From: a virus
Reading direction: 5' to 3' (one strand)
IMG/VR virus record: IMGVR_UViG_3300034082_002813
Span: 1-44,729 of that record
Length of the DNA stretch: 44,729 nucleotides
A program made the position numbers and the translations under genes. Of this stretch, positions 34,781-41,853 are shown in pieces; the stretch's first letter is position 1; every line of letters starts with the position of its first letter. The notes beneath the pieces are model-generated. The model did not search any database. It worked only from the letters and a program-made list of their open reading frames with translations, and was not told where the DNA came from.

Positions 34781-36151
34781 AAACACTGTGTACTTTAAAA
34801 CAATCGCTTCACTTAAACTGCCACTAGTTAGATTTCTCACATGAAGCGTGGCGTTACCTGCTGACGTTACAATGCCGCCTACTCCATATGCACCTAGTGT
34901 TCCACCGCTGACATGTGTGACCAACAAATGAGCCTCAGCTCCTATTTTACTATTAACAAAAGGAAACGTCACGGTTGTGTTTGCCGCTAGAAGCGCAGCA
35001 TTCATAGTAATTTCTCCACAGATTTTATTCAATGTGACTGACGTTGATTTATCGGTGCCTTGAGTAATAGTTCCTCCAAACCCTGGTCGATACCCAATAC
35101 CGCTGGCTGACAACAATCCACCTTTGAATATAAAAACCAAATCGTCAGTGGCTGCATCAGATCTGCAACCTATGGCTATAGTAGCGTCGACTACAGCGTC
35201 TCCTGGGGTGATCGATGCATCTTCAACTGTGACAGCAATAAATGCAGCAGGTGCATGACCACTAGGAGAAGCGCCGGTGCCGGTCCATGCATTGAAACCA
35301 ATAAGACCTATTGAATCTCCGGTCTGTACAATTGTAGGAGCAGACAATGTACCTCTTCCCGATGCTAATGTAAGAGAGGTTTGATTGGCGTTCGCTCCGG
35401 TAGTAACGCCTTTTAAAAATAAACCTGTTTGTGCAGTATCTAAATTTAATATTATTGATGTTGGATCTGTGGTGGTACCTATAAGTAGATCATTGACGTT
35501 GCCTTGTATGGTATGGCTGTTGGCTCCACCGAGACTATCTGTAATAATTAAATTATTAACGAAAACCCGTCGATCGACTGCGTCAATTAATAATGAGGAA
35601 TCATCGCCAAAAATCGAACCTTTTACATCACCAGTATGAAATCCATTGGAATTTCCTGTTAGTGTTCCAATTAATGTTGAACCGGCTGTGCCGGTAATGA
35701 CTCCATTGACATTACCTGTAACGTTACCTACAACGTTACCAGTTAAATTGCCTGTAACATTACCTGTAACATTGGATACCACAGGTCCTACAATGGTACC
35801 TGAAATGCCGTCTACCAACAAAGTAGAATCGTCAGCTACAATAGATCCCTTGAAAGAAGTTGCACCAATAGTGCCTTGATAATTAGCTAAATCGACCACA
35901 GCTGATATACTGGCTGCTACGTCATTGTATGTAAAGGCAATTCCAGTGTGTGCGCCATTGCTGAAAAGCAGGGCTGCGGCATCTTGTGCATCTTCATTAG
36001 TATATCCGGTAATCTGGACACCACCCAGTGTAGTTCCGTTTCCGATGTATAATCTTTGATCATCGGTTACATACAGCAGTTCTCCCTGAGCCAAGGGCTG
36101 GGTCATTGCTGTTCTTTGTGTGTTGGTGCCTCTGCGAATCTGTAAGGGCAT
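34763..36151 (-). CDS. tail-fibre-like structural protein with NVTG repeats
   Basis: Starting at the ATG at 36151 the protein begins MPLQIRRGTNTQRTAM followed by GELLYVTDDQRLYIGNGTTLGG, a start typical of phage fibre and tropism-determinant proteins. A run of NVTG/NLTG/NVVG repeats (about 125-160) predicts a trimeric beta fibre. A block SLTLASGRGTLSAPT with GLIGFNAWT matches the protein at 8807. The C-terminus is beta-rich. In-frame codons up to 36217 are not used: an ATAAATA late box at 36184-36190 and CAGGAG support 36151. Confidence 0.88.
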   Translation of the reverse strand: MPLQIRRGTNTQRTAMTQPLAQGELLYVTDDQRLYIGNGTTLGGVQITGYTNEDAQDAAALLFSNGAHTGIAFTYNDVAASISAVVDLANYQGTIGATSFKGSIVADDSTLLVDGISGTIVGPVVSNVTGNVTGNLTGNVVGNVTGNVNGVITGTAGSTLIGTLTGNSNGFHTGDVKGSIFGDDSSLLIDAVDRRVFVNNLIITDSLGGANSHTIQGNVNDLLIGTTTDPTSIILNLDTAQTGLFLKGVTTGANANQTSLTLASGRGTLSAPTIVQTGDSIGLIGFNAWTGTGASPSGHAPAAFIAVTVEDASITPGDAVVDATIAIGCRSDAATDDLVFIFKGGLLSASGIGYRPGFGGTITQGTDKSTSVTLNKICGEITMNAALLAANTTVTFPFVNSKIGAEAHLLVTHVSGGTLGAYGVGGIVTSAGNATLHVRNLTSGSLSEAIVLKYTVFLSSNS

Positions 36152-36183
36152 ATCTATAACTCCTGGAATTGTTCTACCACATA

Positions 36184-36190
36184 TATTTAT
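36184..36190 (-). promoter_or_regulatory. T4-type late promoter (ATAAATA) for the tail-fibre-like gene
   Basis: A minus-strand ATAAATA box with a leader of about 27 nt containing CAGGAG before the ATG at 36151. Confidence 0.65.
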
Positions 36191-36213
36191 GCCGCTGATA
36201 TCAGAACACAGAG

Positions 36214-36244
36214 TCAAAAAAATAGCACCCGAAGGTGCTATTTT
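36214..36244 (-). terminator. rho-independent terminator with C(TTCG)G loop
   Basis: On the minus strand an 11-bp stem (AAAATAGCACC/GGTGCTATTTT) with a TTCG loop is followed by T7. It ends the 36294-38604 operon before the tail-fibre gene. On the plus strand the T run is shorter, but the stem could also act there. Confidence 0.85.
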
Positions 36245-36257
36245 GCCCTCATTTATA

Positions 36258-36297
36258 AGCGCCTTGGGGCCGGCGCTAAAATAGGACTACGTCCTAA
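36258..36297 (-). other. two further hairpins in tandem with the terminator
   Basis: AGCGCC/GGCGCT (36258-36277) and TAGGAC-GTA-GTCCTA (36278-36292). The second contains the stop codon of the metallophosphoesterase gene and is followed by TTTT, so it is a possible first terminator. With the stem at 36214 this makes three hairpins in about 80 bases. Confidence 0.6.
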
Positions 36298-36884
36298 TCT
36301 GCTATAGAACCGTTGCCGTTTTTAAACCCTATGCTACCACCTTCTTCTTCGATGCGTTTAATGACATCTTCAAACAAAATAGGAGCAAAGTCCGGAGTTT
36401 GTTCTACACAAACGCAGTGATACCGGGTATCTATTATATCGGTGATCTTACCACCAAATCCGGGTAACATAACACGATTGGCATGTGTATGCCCGTGTAT
36501 GTTAGTACCAAAACGACCCAACGATTCCGGGTGCAAAGGAATATGACTCAAGATCATTCCGTTCATAACGTGATATGCCCGTAATTCTCTAAAGTGTTCA
36601 CGATATTCACTGTCTCTAAAGATGTCGTGATTACCGCGGATCAACACCTTGTCACCGTTTAACCTACGCATAATGCCCAAGGCCTTGCGGTTGATCACAA
36701 CGTCACCTAAATGGTAGACCTTGTCAGTGGGTTTTACCCGTTCGTTCCAGGCCTTGACCATTGCTTCGTCCATTTCCTCGGCGGAGTCCCATGGACGAAG
36801 TTTTGTAACACCATCGTTACGTGTGAAGCGGCAAACACCGGTGTGTCCAAAGTGCGTATCGCTTACTAAAAATACACTAGGCAT
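36294..36884 (-). CDS. calcineurin-like metallophosphoesterase
   Basis: All metal-site motifs are present: SDTHFGH (8-14), YHLGDV (57-62), RGNHD (83-87), LSHIPLH and HGHTH (129-133). Enzymes of this type cleave phosphomonoesters or diesters, including nucleotides; the exact substrate is open. AAGGAGG stands before the ATG. It is the last gene of the early-type operon and is followed by stacked terminators. Confidence 0.92.
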   Translation of the reverse strand: MPSVFLVSDTHFGHTGVCRFTRNDGVTKLRPWDSAEEMDEAMVKAWNERVKPTDKVYHLGDVVINRKALGIMRRLNGDKVLIRGNHDIFRDSEYREHFRELRAYHVMNGMILSHIPLHPESLGRFGTNIHGHTHANRVMLPGFGGKITDIIDTRYHCVCVEQTPDFAPILFEDVIKRIEEEGGSIGFKNGNGSIAD

Positions 36885-36899
36885 AATGCCCTCCTTTCT

Positions 36900-37100
36900 T
36901 TAAATTCTACGTTTTCTCCAGGTGTAGTCAACACCGTCTGGGCACTTGCCGTCGACAATGCTGTCTGCTCCAAATCGTCCTACTATTTCCATTCCGTTGA
37001 CTGTGATGGTAACAAACTCATCTACAGTCTTAGCCCAGTTCATTGCTAGGGCCAATGTTTCAAATTCTTTGATTTTTGTTTTGCTTTTTACTTCTATCAT
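36900..37100 (-). CDS. small protein of unknown function (66 aa)
   Basis: MIEVKSKTKIKEFETLALAM then VTITVNGMEIVGRFGADSIVDGKCPDGVDYTWRKRR. It looks like a compact beta-rich phage protein. I chose the ATG at 37100. The frame is open to a TTG at 37145, but that lies inside a terminator stem. A promoter-like TTGACG-17-TACAAT ends 6 nt before this ATG, so the transcript may be leaderless. Confidence 0.65.
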   Translation of the reverse strand: MIEVKSKTKIKEFETLALAMNWAKTVDEFVTITVNGMEIVGRFGADSIVDGKCPDGVDYTWRKRRI

Positions 37101-37106
37101 TGTTCT

Positions 37107-37135
37107 ATTGTAGCACCAAAAAGAAACCCCGTCAA
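37107..37135 (-). promoter_or_regulatory. sigma70-like promoter (TTGACG-17-TACAAT)
   Basis: On the minus strand TTGACG (37130-37135) and TACAAT (37107-37112) are 17 bp apart. The start of transcription would fall at about 37100, on the ATG of the 66-aa gene. It overlaps the terminator of the upstream gene. Confidence 0.55.
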
Positions 37136-37151
37136 CCAAAATCAACGGGGT
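37117..37151 (-). terminator. rho-independent terminator
   Basis: ACCCCGT (37145-37151 as read on the minus strand) pairs with ACGGGGT (37126-37132), followed by TTCTTTTT. It stops the transcript after the 37170 gene. Confidence 0.7.
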
Positions 37152-37169
37152 GTTGTAGAAAAGCCACAG

Positions 37170-37370
37170 TTACCAATTCTCCACACCCGACACTTCTATT
37201 TCAAACGAGCCGTTATGTCCGTTGATATTTTGTGCAAATGTTACATAGGTAACTGAGCCAATACCGCTAGAAGTTTCTTGTGTTAGTTCAAACGCTTCGA
37301 CATCGGGGAACTTAGCCAAAATATCAGAAATTCTTTCAATGTCACTACGATGTAAAACTACTGTTTTCAT
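37170..37370 (-). CDS. small protein of unknown function (66 aa)
   Basis: MKTVVLHRSDIERISDILAKFPDVEAFELTQE then a glycine/strand-rich end. AAGGTGAT precedes the ATG, and the start overlaps the phosphatase stop by ATGA, so it is translated with it. No motif is recognised. Confidence 0.72.
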   Translation of the reverse strand: MKTVVLHRSDIERISDILAKFPDVEAFELTQETSSGIGSVTYVTFAQNINGHNGSFEIEVSGVENW

Positions 37371-37927
37371 ATATCACCTTCTCTTTCTCTACGTGCTTTG
37401 CGTTCTGCGGCTAAGACAAAAACTTTTTCGTTGTCATTGGCCCACTCTATTTCCTTGGGGAGAATGATGCCGAACTCGGTTGTTACACCATTGATGCTGT
37501 GAGGCTCATCCGGATCGTAGGTCCAACCCAGGGCCTTCATCATACGATGTTTGACCAGCAGATTAGGACTGCGAAATACTTCAGTGTCACCGAAGCCCAG
37601 CATTACACCAAGTTCGCAAACAGCACCGCTGCGGCAAACGCCAGCATGACAATGAACTATGACATTCATTCTCTGCTCTAATGCGTGTTGCAACAATCTA
37701 ACAAGCTCGTTGGCCTGCTCTTGACTACACCGCATCTCTTCATCTAAGCATTCGTCCTTGGCTTCGATGTCCAAGAACTGGAATTGATGAACTTCTTTGA
37801 ATTGATGCTTAGGGGTAGGAAAATCACCGGGTGGATCGCAGATTTGGATCAGCATGGAGTTGACGCCCGCATCGATGTGCTGGCCTTTGCGGATGTCACT
37901 GAGTGCTACGTTTTGAATCCATGGCAT
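37367..37927 (-). CDS. dual-specificity (cysteine-based) protein phosphatase
   Basis: VIVHCHAGVCRSGAV (89-103) is the HCx5R(S/T) P-loop, with nucleophile C93 and R99. The spacing from the start and the FLDIEAKDE general-acid region (about 51-59) fit small dual-specificity or tyrosine phosphatases. It could reverse host protein phosphorylation or act on phosphorylated nucleotides or RNA. The last 45 residues are an unassigned basic tail. AAGGAG precedes the ATG. It lies in the early-type operon after IF-1. Confidence 0.88.
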   Translation of the reverse strand: MPWIQNVALSDIRKGQHIDAGVNSMLIQICDPPGDFPTPKHQFKEVHQFQFLDIEAKDECLDEEMRCSQEQANELVRLLQHALEQRMNVIVHCHAGVCRSGAVCELGVMLGFGDTEVFRSPNLLVKHRMMKALGWTYDPDEPHSINGVTTEFGIILPKEIEWANDNEKVFVLAAERKARREREGDI

Positions 37928-37937
37928 GATATACTCC

Positions 37938-38156
37938 TTACAATCTATATGTCACACGACCTTTGGTAAGATCGTATGGGCTGACTTCAATTTTAACACG
38001 ATCGCCTAAGATAATTTTTATCTTGTGCTGTTTTAATTTACCGCTGGTATAGCAGGTAAGAATGTTGGGCAGATTATCTACCTTGACCCTGAACATGTTG
38101 CCAGGCAATACTTCTTCAACTGCACCAGTTAATTCTATAAGATCACTTTTTGGCAT
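37938..38156 (-). CDS. infA: translation initiation factor IF-1
   Basis: A 72-residue protein, exactly the normal IF-1 length, aligning end to end with bacterial IF-1: [23 protein letters not shown], then [35 protein letters not shown]. The OB-fold landmarks MFRV, SGK, GD-V and PYDLxKGR are all present. IF-1 binds the ribosomal A site and helps IF-2 and IF-3 select the initiator tRNA. It overlaps the SprT-like gene by 14 nt and is expressed from the sigma70 promoter at 38628. A phage copy together with an initiator-type tRNA (42105) suggests control of host translation initiation. Confidence 0.95.
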   Translation of the reverse strand: MPKSDLIELTGAVEEVLPGNMFRVKVDNLPNILTCYTSGKLKQHKIKIILGDRVKIEVSPYDLTKGRVTYRL

Positions 38157-38604
38157 TTTTCTTTGATGTTACTTTGGCATCTGCCTTGTCTATGATTTGA
38201 AACACCTTGTTGGCTAACACTCGTTCTTTGCTAAAGGCTTCTACTTCCCAGGGCAGATCATAATAGTGTCCTCGGAATTTTTTGCCCATCCAAAACTTGC
38301 TATTTAGATTCTTTCCATGTGTGATCTGTCCTCGAGCATACTGTTTGACATGCACCATTTCATGTGCTAGAGCAATAATCAATCTTTCGGTGTCAAGCGC
38401 AGTGTCTATGCTCATACCTATAACAGTTGGCCCTAATTTAAACACACTGCCTCGAATGCCGTCTTTAACACTCATTCCTCTTTCAGGAACAACTATTAGT
38501 GAATATCGACTGTTCTGTAATTTCAATTCATTTCGAAACAACTGTAGACAATTTTCAACCAGCACTTTGCTGATACTGTTTCTTGCCATAACTTGAATAT
38601 CCAT
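38143..38604 (-). CDS. SprT-like zinc metallopeptidase
   Basis: [17 protein letters not shown] has the HExxH zinc site (H81-H85). WEVEAFSKE about 40 residues later supplies the third acidic ligand typical of this group. The basic lysine-rich C-terminus may bind nucleic acid, as in SprT/Spartan proteins that degrade DNA-crosslinked proteins. AAGGAG precedes the ATG at 38604. It is the first gene of an early-type operon that continues with IF-1 and the phosphatase. Confidence 0.82.
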   Translation of the reverse strand: MDIQVMARNSISKVLVENCLQLFRNELKLQNSRYSLIVVPERGMSVKDGIRGSVFKLGPTVIGMSIDTALDTERLIIALAHEMVHVKQYARGQITHGKNLNSKFWMGKKFRGHYYDLPWEVEAFSKERVLANKVFQIIDKADAKVTSKKNAKK

Positions 38605-38627
38605 AAGAGCTCCTTGTGTATTACTTA

Positions 38628-38656
38628 ATTATACAGTCTTATTTGATGTTTGTCAA
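38628..38656 (-). promoter_or_regulatory. consensus sigma70 promoter (TTGACA-17-TATAAT)
   Basis: On the minus strand TTGACA (38651-38656) and TATAAT (38628-38633) are separated by exactly 17 bp. It drives the SprT-like, IF-1 and phosphatase genes. The -35 box ends one base from the CCA of tRNA-Thr. A full match indicates transcription by unmodified host RNA polymerase, hence early expression. Confidence 0.9.
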
Positions 38657-38657
38657 G

Positions 38658-38731
38658 TGGTGCTCCAACCAAGAATCGAACTTGAAATACATCCTTACCA
38701 AGGATGCGTTATGCCATTTAACTATAGGAGC
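38658..38731 (-). tRNA. tRNA-Thr (anticodon GGT)
   Basis: Acceptor GCTCCTA pairs with TTGGAGC with one G-U. The anticodon arm CATCC-TTGGTAA-GGATG gives GGT, the T arm has TTCGATT, and CCA is encoded at 38658-38660. Its 5' end overlaps the last 14 nt of the SGNH-like gene. Confidence 0.93.
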
Positions 38732-39413
38732 CAATAATTTTTTCTAACCATACACACAATTCTGCATGGGGCCGCCGACCGGGGTGACATCGATCCGGAA
38801 AGTCGGAGGATTCGGACATTGCATCTAAAATAATTTTATGTTGATCTAGCAGCTTCAATTTGTCTTCTATGCTGTCTGTACAATACGGACTGTCTAGCAG
38901 ATCAAGAGTGCATATTGAATGTACTATGGGAAATTCACGATTTAAAATCTCTCCGCGCCAATCTCGCTTAACATAGTCTGCTGAGGTGTACTTGTAAAAG
39001 CTATCCAATACCGGAGCCTGCCCACCGATTACAATAGATCTAGCACCGCTGATTTGTTTTAGTTCTTGAAATTTTTTATATATTATTTCAGAAATTGATT
39101 CTTGTAATTCACTGATTGTATAGTGGGTTTTGTTTAACCCATTTAGATAAGAATCACGTAGCATTTCAGTGTGGAACCAAACTATCCAATCCACCGGATT
39201 TGATTGCACGTATTCAATGCCTTTTAGGATACTGGGTAAATTTCCCTTGGCATTAATTGAACAATTGACTACTGTGTGTCCAAGACTTCGAAGTAAAAAT
39301 TCAGTGTGTATTTCGGGAGGATCACCGATGTGAACACGGTTGAAATCTCCGTAATGTGCTGGCGGGTAATTTGGAACTCCCCAGCTGTCTCCGATTATCA
39401 AAACATTAGACAT
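38718..39413 (-). CDS. SGNH-hydrolase-like protein
   Basis: LIIGDSWGVPNYPP (S10 in GDSWG) is block I, VVNCSINAKGNLPS resembles the oxyanion block, VIGGQAPV a later strand, and DRCHPGRRPHAELC the D-x-x-H-like pair. This is the most canonical of the three SGNH-like genes here. Its 3' end runs into the tRNA-Thr gene. It overlaps the upstream oxygenase gene by 8 nt. Possible activities are deacetylation or acyl transfer on a glycan, which the sequence does not settle. Confidence 0.8.
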   Translation of the reverse strand: MSNVLIIGDSWGVPNYPPAHYGDFNRVHIGDPPEIHTEFLLRSLGHTVVNCSINAKGNLPSILKGIEYVQSNPVDWIVWFHTEMLRDSYLNGLNKTHYTISELQESISEIIYKKFQELKQISGARSIVIGGQAPVLDSFYKYTSADYVKRDWRGEILNREFPIVHSICTLDLLDSPYCTDSIEDKLKLLDQHKIILDAMSESSDFPDRCHPGRRPHAELCVWLEKIIGSYS

Positions 39414-39981
39414 TCACTTCTATATCTGCTGCTAAAACAAAACGATATTGAGTGCTCTGCACTATGCCCGGACGGTGCCAAGTATCACTGGGATATATAA
39501 TCCAATGACCTGTTGTGGGAGTGATGAAATACTTGCCATCTTGTTCTGCACCGTTGGGTGCTATCTCTGTGCCGCAGTAATCTCTGTCTTTGACATCATT
39601 GGGAATATGCAGGTAATATACTCCACTGAACATTTTACTATTGGGATTTTTTGGATGCCAATGATTGTGCCACAGGTTTTCACGATTTTCGGCACCCTGG
39701 AGATTGGTCATAAAACTCCAGGCCATCATCTCTGATACTTTGACTTCACGACCGAGATACATGAACAGGCTGAACATAAAGCTCATGCGATATTTCAACC
39801 ATATGGGTTCTGGTCTGGCAAAGATATTTTCTTTGGTTTGAAACTTGGGACTGTTGGTGAAGTAATTGCCGTCGGCAATGATGCCCTTGATAATGTTGCA
39901 GGCCACAGCATCATCTTCAGCAGTAATTACACTGCTAAAATTGAATTTGCGAACAAGCTGTGTTTGATCTACTACCTGCAT
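39406..39981 (-). CDS. 2OG-Fe(II) oxygenase, TIGR02466-like
   Basis: AWSFMTNLQGAENRENLWHNHWHPKNPNSKMFSGVYYLHIPND has the H-x-H and SGVYYL strand of this family. GHWIIYPSDTWHRPGIVQSTQYRFVLAADIEV has the distal histidine and arginine. It is related in layout to the 9850 protein. The gene lies between tRNA-Gly and the SGNH-like gene, so its transcript must be processed around tRNAs. Confidence 0.85.
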   Translation of the reverse strand: MQVVDQTQLVRKFNFSSVITAEDDAVACNIIKGIIADGNYFTNSPKFQTKENIFARPEPIWLKYRMSFMFSLFMYLGREVKVSEMMAWSFMTNLQGAENRENLWHNHWHPKNPNSKMFSGVYYLHIPNDVKDRDYCGTEIAPNGAEQDGKYFITPTTGHWIIYPSDTWHRPGIVQSTQYRFVLAADIEVNV

Positions 39982-39989
39982 GGTGTGTG

Positions 39990-40063
39990 TGGAGCGGGAT
40001 AAGAGAATCGAACTCTTGACCGAAGATTGGAAATCTGCTGTTTTACCATTAAACTAATCCCGC
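39990..40063 (-). tRNA. tRNA-Gly (anticodon TCC)
   Basis: Acceptor GCGGGAT pairs 7 of 7 with ATCCCGC. The anticodon loop TTTCCAA gives TCC, with one mismatch in the anticodon stem. The T arm is AAGAG-TTCGATT-CTCTT, and CCA is encoded at 39990-39992. Confidence 0.93.
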
Positions 40064-40079
40064 AATTAACCTGTGTGAT

Positions 40080-41735
40080 CTAATGTGTAGCAAAAAGAAG
40101 TTTGTCTTCAACTTGTGGAGCACTATAATCGTACGATAACAGTGTTCCCTCAAAAAACAATTCATGAAGATATTCTAAATTGTTTTTTACATATGGTTTA
40201 AAGTCATAGGCTTTACCGTCCTGTATAAGTTGTACGTTATTTGTTTTTAGAAAATGTTCATAACTTTCATCAATTACACTTTGAAATTTATGAAAATTCT
40301 TAAAAAAGATATCCTCTTTACCTATAATGTTTTTCCAATGAAATTTTTGAGTTATCGCTTTGTGTAGATAATAAGTAACGGTTCCGGTAAACCATTCCTT
40401 TTTGTCCATGGTGCTGTTGGAAACCACAGTGACAATCTCGTCGCCTTTGACAATAATTTTTTGTATTTCTAATTTGAAACGTTGTTTGTATTCATCTACT
40501 GCCGCAGGAGTAAGAGGTAAAATCTCAAACAAGAATGTATGAGCTCTGGCTCTTATGCTGCCACTTTCGATCATGTTACGTTTCATATTCTCAAAATTTT
40601 GTCCAGGTAAACCCCAGATAAAAAATATTTGTACTTCTGTGTCATGCACGTTCCATTTTTCATAGTATTTGCGTATTGCTTTTGCTAATAATGGTTTGTG
40701 TTCAGCCCAGGGCATCTCTGGACGCTCGATGTATTCTAGTACCTTGGTATCTAGATCTTGAAGGTCTACTTTAAATTCAGTAATTAATCCAGCTTCCATA
40801 AATTTTTCCATCAATTGATACACCTGATCTTTTTTACTCTTTGACCATTGTGGTTGTATAAGTCTCGGACAGTTTGGATTGCTTCTAAAGAGATTACACC
40901 AGTATTCGACAATTTCAGGATCCTGCGGAGTTAACCCAATGTTAGGATTAGTCCAAAATATCACTTCAAGTTCTTCTATGTCAGTGAACAAAGCTAATTC
41001 TTTTTTCCAATTAGCTTCCAATTCACCCTTACCCCATATCCTCACCTTATGATGCAGGCCAGAACTCCAATCACAAAAGGTACAGGTATAAGGACATCCT
41101 TTGGTAGTTTCCCAAACCATAAGAACGAGCCTAGATCCGTTGAGTTCTTTTTTCAAATTTTTACATAACAGTCTAATCTCATCTTGATATTCTAAATATG
41201 GACTCTTCTTTAGAACATTCTTGTCCATAAAAACCTGGTGAGGATGTATTGTGCCTCGTTTGTCTACTACATTAATAATATCGACATCGTAGCCGGCAAT
41301 ATGGTCTAACAGAAATGAAAATGCAATTTCACCTTCGCCGTACATTGCCCAATCGAGATATGGATGTTCTGGGAAAAAATTCTTATTAATATGAGCATCA
41401 ATGTCCGGTCCTCCCACTATAGTGATTATGTGCGGGTGTATTTTTTTTATTTTTTCAGCTAAGGTCATTAGCCTCTTGCGATTCCATACGTATACGCTGA
41501 AACAGAAAACATCAATTTTTTCTTTTTCTATGAGATCTAGTGCGTTCTGTAAATCGTTAGAATCATCTTCTAGCAGGCACCAAGGAGTTAACCACTTGTA
41601 ATCATTTTTAGATTGAGAATCTGTCTCGTGATTTAACCTAAGCATCCAAGATACCGGACTTATCATATAGGTTTCTATCATTTCATTGCCAACAGGTCTG
41701 AAACAAGGACAAATTAAGAATTTGATATTTCGCAT
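40080..41735 (-). CDS. B12-binding-domain-type radical SAM protein (second copy)
   Basis: A 551-residue paralogue of the 2931 gene. The N-terminal Rossmann-like domain has VFCFSVYVWNRKRL and TIVGGPDIDAH, the same motifs as VIGFSTYVWN and VFGGPS there. YGEGE follows, then TTKGCPYTCTFCDWSSG, the radical SAM site. FFIWGLPGQ is a barrel strand. Upstream in-frame codons to 41846 run through tRNA-Pro and are not used. The ATG at 41735 sits 5 nt from a perfect TATAAATA box, so the mRNA is predicted leaderless. Confidence 0.88.
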   Translation of the reverse strand: MRNIKFLICPCFRPVGNEMIETYMISPVSWMLRLNHETDSQSKNDYKWLTPWCLLEDDSNDLQNALDLIEKEKIDVFCFSVYVWNRKRLMTLAEKIKKIHPHIITIVGGPDIDAHINKNFFPEHPYLDWAMYGEGEIAFSFLLDHIAGYDVDIINVVDKRGTIHPHQVFMDKNVLKKSPYLEYQDEIRLLCKNLKKELNGSRLVLMVWETTKGCPYTCTFCDWSSGLHHKVRIWGKGELEANWKKELALFTDIEELEVIFWTNPNIGLTPQDPEIVEYWCNLFRSNPNCPRLIQPQWSKSKKDQVYQLMEKFMEAGLITEFKVDLQDLDTKVLEYIERPEMPWAEHKPLLAKAIRKYYEKWNVHDTEVQIFFIWGLPGQNFENMKRNMIESGSIRARAHTFLFEILPLTPAAVDEYKQRFKLEIQKIIVKGDEIVTVVSNSTMDKKEWFTGTVTYYLHKAITQKFHWKNIIGKEDIFFKNFHKFQSVIDESYEHFLKTNNVQLIQDGKAYDFKPYVKNNLEYLHELFFEGTLLSYDYSAPQVEDKLLFATH

Positions 41736-41740
41736 ACGAC

Positions 41741-41748
41741 TATTTATA
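41741..41748 (-). promoter_or_regulatory. T4-type late promoter (perfect TATAAATA), leaderless spacing
   Basis: TATAAATA is followed by GTCGT and the ATG at 41735. Confidence 0.75.
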
Positions 41749-41773
41749 CACGAAAAAACACAGCTGGAAAAAG

Positions 41774-41850
41774 TGGTCGGAGTACAAGGATTCGAACCTT
41801 GGACCCCCTGGTCCCAAACCAGGTGCGCTACCAGACTGCGCCACACTCCG
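41774..41850 (-). tRNA. tRNA-Pro (anticodon TGG)
   Basis: Acceptor CGGAGTG pairs with TACTCCG with one G-U. The anticodon arm CCTGG-TTTGGGA-CCAGG gives TGG. The T arm is CAAGG-TTCGAAT-CCTTG, and CCA is encoded. Confidence 0.95.
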
Positions 41851-41853
41851 AAT

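Noticed and set aside
35646-35879. Plus-strand proline/valine-rich reading frame
   Set aside because: It is the antisense shadow of the NVTG repeat region of the tail-fibre-like gene.
36152-36217. Extension of the tail-fibre-like gene
   Set aside because: It contains the late promoter. MPLQIRRGT at 36151 is a typical fibre start with a ribosome-binding site.
203-41735. Ordinary RiPP gene cluster with a visible precursor peptide
   Set aside because: The SPASM/twitch enzymes suggest peptide substrates, but no small gene with a leader-core layout stands out, so I did not call one.
41735-41846. In-frame N-terminal extension of the B12-type radical SAM gene
   Set aside because: It runs through tRNA-Pro. 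A late promoter 5 nt before the ATG at 41735 marks the real start.
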